Assembly (NCBI GenBank): GCA_002067555.1
Contig: MVQQ01000086.1
Coordinates: 1 to 6,372 of the forward strand
Origin: Syntrophorhabdus sp. PtaB.Bin184
GTDB taxonomy: Bacteria > Desulfobacterota > Syntrophorhabdia > Syntrophorhabdales > Syntrophorhabdaceae
Length of the DNA stretch: 6,372 nucleotides
Direction: 5' to 3'
In this document: one piece after another, positions 1 to 5,365 of the stretch
Layout of the letters: every line of letters starts with the position of its first letter
How positions within the stretch are numbered: the stretch's first letter is position 1
Translations under genes and position numbers: made by a program
The notes under the pieces: model-generated
The model's input: only the letters and a program-made list of their open reading frames with translations
What the model was told of the DNA's origin: nothing
Database searches by the model: none

Positions 1-1
1 C

Positions 2-799
2 GGGCTTGGTTTCGCCACCATGGGACGGCTGTACCCGGTGATAGTTGCCCACTGGAGCTGGAGGTATTGCTGGTACATTCTCGGTGTCGCCGCCCTTGTC
101 ATGATCGTTATCAATGTCATCCTCCTGAGGAGCAAGCCCGAGGACGCAGGTCTGCTTCCGTGGGGGACGCGCCCTGACGAACCCGTCCCGGCCGCACCGT
201 CGGCAGCCGCCGGAAAACAGTGCTCCTGTTACGGGGAGATCCTCTCCGCGAGGCGCTTCTGGATGATCGCCGCCTCCTATTTTGCGATAGGCGCCACGCT
301 TTACATGATAACCACTTTCATGGTCGACTACGCGCGGTACCAGCTGGGCTTCGCCTACGACCGGGCATCGTTTCTGGCGACGATGCACGGGTTCGGTCAG
401 GTGGTGGGTGTCCTCACCATACCGGCGATCTCCGATCGTTTTGGCCGGAAGATGACGATACTCACTTCGAACGCTTTCATCGCGTTGATCATCATCTGGA
501 TAATCTTCTCCGGCTCCAACGCCACAATGCTTTATACGAGCATATTCATCTTCGGCATATTCTACGGTGCGACCTTTCCGCTCTACGGTGCCTGCGGAGG
601 CGACTATTTCAGAAAGGAGATCATCGGCACGGTCATCGGCGCCTTCACACCCTTCTACGCCTTCGGCGCGATCGGCGCCCACTGGTTCGGCGGCTACGTC
701 CGCGACGTTACAGGCTCCTTCTCCATCCCCTTCATGATCGCTATAGGTCTGGCGGCAACATCGGCGCTGCTGATGGGGTTCGTGAAAAAAGAGGGGTAA
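2..799 (+). CDS. MFS transporter, C-terminal part (5' end outside window)
   Basis: Integral inner-membrane transporter of the major facilitator superfamily, seen from about transmembrane helix 5 or 6 to the C-terminus (266 codons including stop). The frame is open to the left edge (GLGFAT before the first ATG at 20), so that internal Met is not taken as the start. The segment SWRYCWYILG followed by a hydrophobic stretch and RSKPEDAGLLPWG is typical of helix 6 and the start of the central cytoplasmic loop. Six further helices follow. The SDRFGRK motif after the second of them (helix 8) is the MFS loop 8-9 signature. The overall style recalls the oxalate/formate or monocarboxylate antiporter-like MFS group, but the substrate cannot be set from this half. 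It ends with TAA 12 nt before a heptamer inverted repeat and is convergent with the CNT gene. Family assignment is confident; substrate is unknown. Confidence 0.9.
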   Translation, partial: GLGFATMGRLYPVIVAHWSWRYCWYILGVAALVMIVINVILLRSKPEDAGLLPWGTRPDEPVPAAPSAAAGKQCSCYGEILSARRFWMIAASYFAIGATLYMITTFMVDYARYQLGFAYDRASFLATMHGFGQVVGVLTIPAISDRFGRKMTILTSNAFIALIIIWIIFSGSNATMLYTSIFIFGIFYGATFPLYGACGGDYFRKEIIGTVIGAFTPFYAFGAIGAHWFGGYVRDVTGSFSIPFMIAIGLAATSALLMGFVKKEG

Positions 800-810
800 A
801 AGACCACAAC

Positions 811-879
811 AGGTAATGGGTAATGGGTGATAGGTTATGGAAGGGACGTTCTTTTCCTATCACCTATCACCTATCACCC
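811..879. repeat. Heptamer inverted-repeat element, copy 1
   Basis: Left arm (811-838) is four tandem heptamers: AGGTAAT, GGGTAAT, GGGTGAT, AGGTTAT. Right arm (859-879) is three heptamers on the opposite strand, read on plus as ATCACCT, ATCACCT, ATCACCC. The arms are mutually complementary with a few mismatches, mostly wobble-compatible, and are separated by about 20 nt. The element fills the gap between the convergent MFS and CNT stop codons. It could fold into a long hairpin in either transcript and might help end transcription, although no clean U-tract follows on either strand. Two related copies lie at 2243-2334 and 3405-3453. Confidence 0.8.
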
Positions 880-892
880 AGTACCCGCCCTT

Positions 893-2191
893 TCATGGTT
901 TGAACAGTATTCCGCCGGTGCCCGTGTAGAAGATGCCGGCGACGGCGCCCGTTATGAAGCAGGCTACGTTTGCCGCGATAAGGGCCCAGAGGCCGAGGAT
1001 GGCTATGTCCTTCGTGCGCTCCGGGACAAGGCTCGACGTTCCGCCGACGAAGATGGCGAGGGACGGGATGTGGGCGAATCCGCAGAGGGCATAGGTGGCG
1101 ATGAAGACGCTCCTCTCGTGGACTATCTTTCCCGCCTGCACGAGGGCGCTGAGGTCCTGGTACGATTTGACCTCAGTCATGATGATGCGCTCACCGATGA
1201 TACGGGCTATCTGCGGGGCGTCGTCGAGGGGGACGCCCATGGCTACGGTAAAGGGATAGAAAAGGTAACCGAGGAGATGGTTGAGGGAGAGATCGACGGT
1301 GGCGCCGGCAGTGGAGCCAATGAGCTTTCCCAGTTGGCCAAGGCCGCTGTCGAAAAGGGCGACAAGGCCGATGAAGGCGATAAGGAGCGCTCCGATGCCG
1401 ACGAGCATCCTCACCCCGGTCATGGCGCCGTTGATGACGGCCTCTATGGGGTTCGCGGCCTTCTGGTACTCGACGGCGACGACCTTCCCGAGCGTTCTGG
1501 GGGAGCCTGTCTCGGGAAAGAGGACCTTGGAGGCGAGTATAGCGGCGGGAGCGAGGAGGATGGAGGCGGAGATGAGGTGCCCCGCGACCTTCGGCAGGGT
1601 ACCGGAAAGGATGATGACATAGAAGCCGAGGACGCTCGACGCGATGGTGGCCATGCCCGTCGTAAGGACCACCATGAGTTCCGACGGGGTCATCTCCTTG
1701 AGATAGGGCCGGACCGTGAGGTTCGATTCGATACCGAGAAATATCTGGGCCGAGGCACAGAGCGACTCGGCGCCGCTTATGCCCATGACCTTGACGAAGA
1801 TCCTGGCGAAGAGCCTGATGAGGCGTTCCATTATCCCCGCGTAGTACAGGAGTTCCATGAGGGCCGCGAAGAATATGATGGAAGGCAGCGCCTGGAAGGC
1901 GAGGATAAAACCTGGTGACCCGGCCTTGCCCGGAGACAGTGCCAGGGGGCCGAAGAGGAACCTTATCCCCTCGAAGGCGCTTTCGATGACCGCCATGGTC
2001 ATATCGTTGAGGATGAGGAAGAGCCTCGAACCGAAAGGAACGAGGAAGACGAAAAGGGCAAAGACGATCTGGAGCGCCAGACCCCAGATGACCACCCGAA
2101 GGCTTACCTTTCGCCTGCGCCGCGACAGAAGCCACAGAAATCCGAGGAAGCAAAGCACACCCGCCGCGGAAACCCCATTGTATATCGTCAT
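893..2191 (-). CDS. Concentrative nucleoside transporter (CNT/NupC-type) homologue with altered binding hairpin
   Basis: Polytopic inner-membrane protein of 432 residues, the usual length for bacterial CNT carriers, which drive nucleoside uptake with H+ or Na+. Family landmarks in order: N-terminal helices with the LLSRRRRKVS loop (residues 21-30), the hairpin-1 region QIFLGIESNLTVRPYL (149-164), MATIASSVLG in the next helix (180-189), VAMGVPLDDA (316-325), MTEVKSYQDL (338-347) and GFAHIPSLAI (371-380). Remembered CNT proteins have G-Q-T-E-[AS]-P-L in hairpin 1; here G153-I154-E155-S156-N157 keeps the Glu but loses Gln and Thr, apparently with one residue deleted. The later Asn-x-x-Ser motif reads H374-I-P-S377. 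Both acidic positions (E155, E340) are kept, so a transporter fold is secure but nucleoside specificity is not. ATG at 2191 is chosen for AGGGGA at 2199-2204, 7 nt upstream. A palindrome and candidate promoter lie just beyond. Single gene, convergent with the MFS gene. Confidence 0.88.
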   Translation of the reverse strand: MTIYNGVSAAGVLCFLGFLWLLSRRRRKVSLRVVIWGLALQIVFALFVFLVPFGSRLFLILNDMTMAVIESAFEGIRFLFGPLALSPGKAGSPGFILAFQALPSIIFFAALMELLYYAGIMERLIRLFARIFVKVMGISGAESLCASAQIFLGIESNLTVRPYLKEMTPSELMVVLTTGMATIASSVLGFYVIILSGTLPKVAGHLISASILLAPAAILASKVLFPETGSPRTLGKVVAVEYQKAANPIEAVINGAMTGVRMLVGIGALLIAFIGLVALFDSGLGQLGKLIGSTAGATVDLSLNHLLGYLFYPFTVAMGVPLDDAPQIARIIGERIIMTEVKSYQDLSALVQAGKIVHERSVFIATYALCGFAHIPSLAIFVGGTSSLVPERTKDIAILGLWALIAANVACFITGAVAGIFYTGTGGILFKP

Positions 2192-2208
2192 CCGAGCATC
2201 CCCTGTAT

Positions 2209-2234
2209 TGTGATCTTATGCGGATAAGATAACA
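2209..2234. promoter_or_regulatory. Palindromic putative operator upstream of the CNT gene
   Basis: Arms TGTGATCTTAT (2209-2219) and ATAAGATAACA (2224-2234) flank a GCGG centre. Ten of the eleven arm positions are complementary, including a perfect inner 7-bp repeat ATCTTAT/ATAAGAT. The site ends 5 nt upstream of the CNT ribosome-binding site and overlaps a candidate -10 box. It looks like a dimeric repressor site, but it could instead act as a 5'-leader hairpin. No regulator gene is present in the window. Confidence 0.5.
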
Positions 2235-2254
2235 GGTATGGGGAAGACAGGCAA
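2226..2254 (-). promoter_or_regulatory. Candidate sigma70-type promoter for the CNT gene
   Basis: Read on the minus strand, TTGCCT (2249-2254) and TATCTT (2226-2231) are separated by exactly 17 nt. Each matches 4 of 6 consensus bases (TTGACA and TATAAT). The -10 box lies in the right arm of the palindrome, which would allow a bound repressor to block transcription. The matches are moderate, so this is only a candidate. Confidence 0.35.
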
Positions 2255-2334
2255 GGGGTTATGGGTCATGGGTTATGGACTGGAAGAAAGGTCATTTCCT
2301 ACTACCTAACACCCATAACCTATAACCTGTCTTC
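2243..2334. repeat. Heptamer inverted-repeat element, copy 2
   Basis: Outer arms are a perfect 9-bp inverted repeat, GAAGACAGG (2243-2251) and CCTGTCTTC (2326-2334), the inner part of the latter overlapping the last heptamer. Inside the left side are three heptamers GGGTTAT, GGGTCAT, GGGTTAT (2256-2276). The right side carries four opposite-strand heptamers (2301-2328), on plus ACTACCT, AACACCC, ATAACCT, ATAACCT. The loop between them is about 24 nt. The copy sits between the divergent CNT and MetE-like genes, so the family is not simply a terminator. It accounts for most of the 216-nt gap together with the CNT promoter region. Confidence 0.8.
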
Positions 2335-2398
2335 TCTTTACTTCATCCCGCCACCTGTGATAGAAATGTCCTTGAATATTGGTGTGAAGTCCATTTGC

Positions 2399-2405
2399 GA
2401 GGAGA
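2399..2405 (+). promoter_or_regulatory. Ribosome-binding site deciding the MetE-like start
   Basis: GAGGAGA lies directly before ATG 2408 and matches 6 of 7 bases of the GAGGTGA anti-Shine-Dalgarno complement. The in-frame ATG codons at 2261 and 2366 have no comparable site, and 2261 lies inside repeat copy 2. Confidence 0.65.
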
Positions 2406-2407
2406 CA

Positions 2408-3397
2408 ATGATAACCGGTATCGGCAGTTTTCCTTTTACCAGCGTCGATGAGGCGATCGACCTCATCTTTTCCACCTGCAGGGGCATACCTTTCTGGCCG
2501 CAGCTGCCGAAGCGCTCGCCCCTTGAGAACATGTACACCACCTTTCTCGAAGGGGTCCCCTGCGTCGTCAACGACGAAGAGAAGAACACGGTATACGTGG
2601 ATACCACGCGGACGGAAGGGATAGAGGAATTCTACGAGAACGTCGCGGGCGACAACACGGACGCCTTCGCCATATCGGACAGGTGTGCCCCCGGTTTTTA
2701 CCGTTTCCTGGAAAGGCTACCCGAGATCAGGGACGATGTCCAGTTCATCAAGTGCCAGGTCACGGGACCCTTCAGCATGGGCCTCGGCCTGAAAGACGAA
2801 AACGACAAGCCCATCATCTATAACTTTGCTTTTTACGATGTGATAAAGAAGGCGCTCCACATGAAGGCAAAGTGGATGATCAGGGCGGTCCAGTCCGCCT
2901 ATCCGGGTGTCGATATCATCATCTTCTTTGACGAGCCCTACATGGTGTCCTTCGGTTCGGCTTACGTATCGATCCCCAGGGAAGATGTCATCTCTTCCCT
3001 CAACGAGGTCCTTGAAGACCTGCCGGCGCGACGCGGCATTCACGTCTGCGGAAACACGGACTGGTCGGTCCCCTTCCAGTCGGATGTGGATATCGTCAAT
3101 TACGACGCCTTCGCCTATCTCGACACGGTCTTCTATTTCAATGAGGACCTCAGGGAATTCCTCGACAGGGGAGGGTGGATCGCCCCCGGGGTCGTTCCTT
3201 CCTCTCCGGATGTGATGCAGGAGACACCCGACACCGTGCGGGACCGTGCCGCATCGTTCATCGAAAAGGTGGCGGCCGTTGCCGCCCCGGACGCCGAGAG
3301 CATCCTCTTCACGACAAGCTGCGGTCTTGGGAGCCTCACCGAAGAAGAGGCCCGCCGGGCCATGAAGCTCTTGAGGCAGATAGCATATGGGGAGTGA
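2408..3397 (+). CDS. MetE-like methyltransferase-domain protein (UROD/MetE superfamily)
   Basis: Predicted cytoplasmic protein of 329 residues equal to a single MetE C-terminal-type (COG0620-like) barrel, far shorter than full two-domain MetE of about 750 residues. Features: N-terminal MITGIGSFPF, typical of archaeal-type MetE relatives; PFWPQLPKRSPLENM (residues 28-42); QVTGPFSMGL (about 117-126); D175-E176-P177, matching the DEP motif of MetE; H212-V213-C214 followed by GNTDW; and C305 in TTSCGLGS. In MetE, the His-x-Cys pair, an acidic residue and a late Cys bind the zinc that activates the homocysteine thiol. His, both Cys and DEP are visible; the acidic ligand is uncertain (D233 is one candidate). 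A thiol methyltransferase role is likely, but donor and acceptor are unknown. ATG 2408 is chosen over 2366 and 2261 because GAGGAGA (2399-2405) precedes it and homology begins there. It stands alone and ends in a strong terminator. Confidence 0.85.
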   Translation: MITGIGSFPFTSVDEAIDLIFSTCRGIPFWPQLPKRSPLENMYTTFLEGVPCVVNDEEKNTVYVDTTRTEGIEEFYENVAGDNTDAFAISDRCAPGFYRFLERLPEIRDDVQFIKCQVTGPFSMGLGLKDENDKPIIYNFAFYDVIKKALHMKAKWMIRAVQSAYPGVDIIIFFDEPYMVSFGSAYVSIPREDVISSLNEVLEDLPARRGIHVCGNTDWSVPFQSDVDIVNYDAFAYLDTVFYFNEDLREFLDRGGWIAPGVVPSSPDVMQETPDTVRDRAASFIEKVAAVAAPDAESILFTTSCGLGSLTEEEARRAMKLLRQIAYGE

Positions 3398-3404
3398 AAG
3401 AGGC

Positions 3405-3453
3405 GGGTCATGGGTGATGGGTGACAGGTGATGTGGCGATGAGCTGATAACCT
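3405..3453. repeat. Heptamer repeat element, copy 3 (nearly single-armed)
   Basis: Four tandem heptamers, GGGTCAT, GGGTGAT, GGGTGAC and AGGTGAT, run from 3405 to 3432, starting 8 nt after the MetE-like stop. Only one opposite-strand unit, ATAACCT (3447-3453), remains on the right, and it abuts the terminator stem. It looks like a copy of the other two elements with most of its right arm lost or never formed. Confidence 0.7.
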
Positions 3454-3493
3454 GAGAGGCCGGAGGGTTTCCTCTGGCCTCTCTTGCTTGTTT
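3454..3493 (+). terminator. Intrinsic terminator of the MetE-like gene
   Basis: A 13-bp stem, GAGAGGCCGGAGG (3454-3466) with CCTCTGGCCTCTC (3471-3483), pairs throughout with a single G-U wobble around a GTTT loop. The T-rich TTGCTTGTTT follows at 3484-3493. The T-tract lies on the plus side, so it fits the MetE-like transcript. It ends 5 nt before the convergent symporter stop. On the minus strand the sequence after the stem is not T-rich, so termination of the symporter message here is less certain. Confidence 0.8.
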
Positions 3494-3498
3494 CCGGA

Positions 3499-5052
3499 TC
3501 ACCTTGTCTTTGCGAACAGCTGGTCGAGCAGTTCCTTTGAAGGCTTCTTCGTTATAAGGCTCACTCCGACGTACAGAATGAGGCATCCTGCCAGGAGTAT
3601 CCATTCCATGGTGCCCATTCCGATCACCTTTTTCTGGAAGACAAGATAGCCGCCGACGAGGCTGGCGATGGTTCCGTAGATGACCGTGGCCATGGCGCCC
3701 CACTTCGACGCTCCTTTCCAGTAATAAGACATGGCCGTCACGAAGAAGAAGATGGCGCCGAGGCCCATCGCCGCGAGACCCATGAAGACCGAAAGGAGCT
3801 CGGGCGGTCTTTTCCACGTCCAGTAAAAGGGCAGGAAGAGGAAGAGGGCGATGAGGAAATAGGACAGCCTGATGAGGGTCTTGTCCTTGACCTGGGGACG
3901 CCAGAGGGTGATGATGTCCCGCGTGACGTTGGCGCTCATGATCATGACCATGCCGGCCAGGGTGGAAAGGGTCGCCGCGAAAAGACCCATGACGTAGAGC
4001 GTCTGGAGGGGGATTCCGCCTATGGCGTATGTGAGAAGCGGCGCCGCCAGGTCGGCCTTCCAGGGCTCTATTTTGAAGAGTTCGGGGCCGAAGAGCATCC
4101 TCGTGATAAGGCCGTTCGTTGAAGCGGCGAGCATGACGGGTATGCCTGTTATCGCCCAGACGATGAGGACGAGGATCCAGAACTCCTTTTTGCTCATCTT
4201 CTTCATCCCCAGGAACCTTCCCAGATTATGGGGGAAACCGATGGCCATGGTGAAGAAGATGAGGGGGATGGAAAGGAGTCCCACCCAGCTCGAGAAGAAC
4301 TCCGTCGGTCCCGTTGCGGGAAGATCGGGGCGAACGAGGAGAAGTAGCCTAGGGTCCTGTGCGAGGAGCTGGCTCGATATCTCGGAGAAGCCCCCTGACT
4401 TGACGAGGGCGATGATGCCCACCAGCATGCCGACGACACCGAGGAACCCGCCTTGAAAGGCCATGGACCAGTTCGTGCCCACGTATCCGCCAAGGACCAT
4501 GTAAATCCAGGCGATGAAGACGCCGAGAAAAAGGCACAGTGCGGGAGGAAAACCCGTCACCGCGTACCAGACGCCGCCTGCGGCCTTGAGTTGTCCCACG
4601 GAATAAATGAAAAGGAAGAAGAGCATGCTGATGCTGACCACCGTCTGCAGGCCCTTGGATTCATAGCGCCGCCCCATGAGTTCCGGGACGGTCGCCGCTC
4701 CGAGCTTCACGGCAAATTCCCGTGTTTTCGCGGAGGCTACCCAGATGCAGGGGATGACCCCGATGAGGCTCCACATGCCGGCAAACCACATGCCGGAGAA
4801 ACCGACGGAATAGACGATGCCCGTGCTGCCGCAGAAGGCCCAGCCGGAAAGATATGAAGCTGAAAGAGCGCAGCCGGTCACGACGGGACCCATGTCCCGT
4901 TTGCCGACGAGGTATTCGTCGAAGGATTTCCATTGTTTCTTGCCCAGAAGGCCGAGGAGAATGGAGATGCCGAGAAGGACGGCGATACCGATGGACGAGG
5001 AAACGGCCATGACGGTCGTAATCTCAGGGATGGGCAGAAATTGCGAGTTCAT
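3499..5052 (-). CDS. Sodium:solute symporter (SSS family, ActP-like features)
   Basis: Inner-membrane carrier of 517 residues with roughly 13 hydrophobic segments, the normal SSS size and layout. Family marks in order: SFDEYLVGKRDMG (residues 43-55), the helix-1 motif ALSASYLSGW (62-71), GATVPELMGRRY (118-130), IGFPHNLGRF (271-280) and ATLSTLAGMVMIMSANVTRDI-type sequence (360-380). The Ser-Thr pair S363-T364 corresponds to the Na+-binding helix of PutP-like symporters, so Na+ coupling is inferred. The FPHNLGRF stretch resembles the LPHILMRF region of the acetate permease ActP, suggesting a monocarboxylate or similar small acid; this is inference. ATG at 5052 is preferred over 5124 because AGGAGG (5061-5066) lies 8 nt upstream and the extension would read through the upstream small gene in another frame. 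It overlaps that gene by 4 nt (ATGA). Distal gene of the minus-strand cluster. Confidence 0.93.
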   Translation of the reverse strand: MNSQFLPIPEITTVMAVSSSIGIAVLLGISILLGLLGKKQWKSFDEYLVGKRDMGPVVTGCALSASYLSGWAFCGSTGIVYSVGFSGMWFAGMWSLIGVIPCIWVASAKTREFAVKLGAATVPELMGRRYESKGLQTVVSISMLFFLFIYSVGQLKAAGGVWYAVTGFPPALCLFLGVFIAWIYMVLGGYVGTNWSMAFQGGFLGVVGMLVGIIALVKSGGFSEISSQLLAQDPRLLLLVRPDLPATGPTEFFSSWVGLLSIPLIFFTMAIGFPHNLGRFLGMKKMSKKEFWILVLIVWAITGIPVMLAASTNGLITRMLFGPELFKIEPWKADLAAPLLTYAIGGIPLQTLYVMGLFAATLSTLAGMVMIMSANVTRDIITLWRPQVKDKTLIRLSYFLIALFLFLPFYWTWKRPPELLSVFMGLAAMGLGAIFFFVTAMSYYWKGASKWGAMATVIYGTIASLVGGYLVFQKKVIGMGTMEWILLAGCLILYVGVSLITKKPSKELLDQLFAKTR

Positions 5053-5168
5053 TTGTCCCACCTCCTCGTAACTATCCACGTCCCGATGAAGGTCATGAGA
5101 AAGAGTCCGATGATCATCAACCACCAGATGTACCAGGGAAACATAGGATCAGGTTGAACTGGATTCAT
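5049..5168 (-). CDS. 39-residue single-span membrane protein, putative symporter accessory subunit
   Basis: Begins MNPVQPDPMFPWYIWW and ends IVTRRWDK (39 residues), with one hydrophobic helix at about 12-33. Five of 39 residues are Trp (12, 15, 16, 31, 37), clustered at the two membrane interfaces. The basic C-terminal RRWDK suggests a cytoplasmic C-terminus by the positive-inside rule. The start at 5168 has AGGGGG (5176-5181) 7 nt upstream. The stop overlaps the symporter start as ATGA, and the tandem Arg codons AGG AGG (R35-R36) are themselves the symporter's Shine-Dalgarno sequence, so the two genes look translationally coupled. SSS carriers such as ActP often follow a small membrane protein gene (YjcH for ActP), but this one is much shorter and of a different type. 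The role as accessory or stabilising subunit is inferred from position. Confidence 0.75.
   Translation of the reverse strand: MNPVQPDPMFPWYIWWLMIIGLFLMTFIGTWIVTRRWDK
5061..5066 (-). promoter_or_regulatory. Ribosome-binding site of the symporter, inside the small gene
   Basis: AGGAGG on the minus strand, 8 nt before ATG 5052, forms the two consecutive Arg codons near the end of the 39-aa gene. It fixes the symporter start and implies that ribosomes finishing the small gene can reinitiate. Confidence 0.75.
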
Positions 5169-5274
5169 TGTGCTACCCCCTTTTTCTTTTGTGTTTTCTC
5201 CAACTGCCCAGGGTATGGACCCGTTGCGCGTAAATCACGACGAACAATACCGGTCATCCCGTTCTTCCGGCGGG

Positions 5275-5331
5275 TCCTTCGCTCCCGTCAACGTACCGGA
5301 GCCGGTACCGTAAGGCGCGTCCCGCGAAGGA
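5275..5331. repeat. Nested inverted repeats between Cache and symporter genes
   Basis: Outer arms TCCTTCGC (5275-5282) and GCGAAGGA (5324-5331) are perfectly complementary. Inside lies GTACCGG (5293-5299) and CCGGTAC (5302-5308), a perfect 7-bp repeat with a 2-nt centre. The rest of the 197-nt gap (5169-5365) shows no convincing gene. No T-tract follows on the minus strand, so a standard terminator is not supported. It could be a leader RNA structure or an operator; the inner palindrome alone is short enough to be chance. Confidence 0.4.
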
Positions 5332-5365
5332 AGTCCCTGCCTGCCTTCAGGATGATCGAAAGCCT

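Noticed and set aside
811..879. CRISPR-like array
   Set aside because: Units are only 7 nt, contiguous without spacers, and arranged as opposed arms, so this is a tandem/inverted repeat.
827..1918. 363-codon open frame on the plus strand
   Set aside because: It lies opposite the CNT gene, has a highly charged low-complexity Gly/Asp/Glu-rich translation with no recognisable fold, and arises from GC-biased third positions; the minus-strand gene has clear family motifs.
1191..2153. 320-codon minus-strand frame
   Set aside because: Out-of-frame shadow inside the CNT gene, rich in Arg, His and Pro.
2261..2407. N-terminal extension of the MetE-like protein
   Set aside because: Its first part translates the heptamer repeat; the strong ribosome-binding site and the start of family similarity are at 2408.
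2717..3817. 366-codon open frame on the minus strand
   Set aside because: It runs antisense to the MetE-like gene, through the terminator and repeat, into the symporter gene in another frame. The translation is Arg/His/Gly-rich with no family resemblance.
5053..5124. N-terminal extension of the symporter
   Set aside because: It overlaps the 39-aa gene out of frame, reads as hydrophilic non-family sequence, and a strong AGGAGG site supports ATG 5052.
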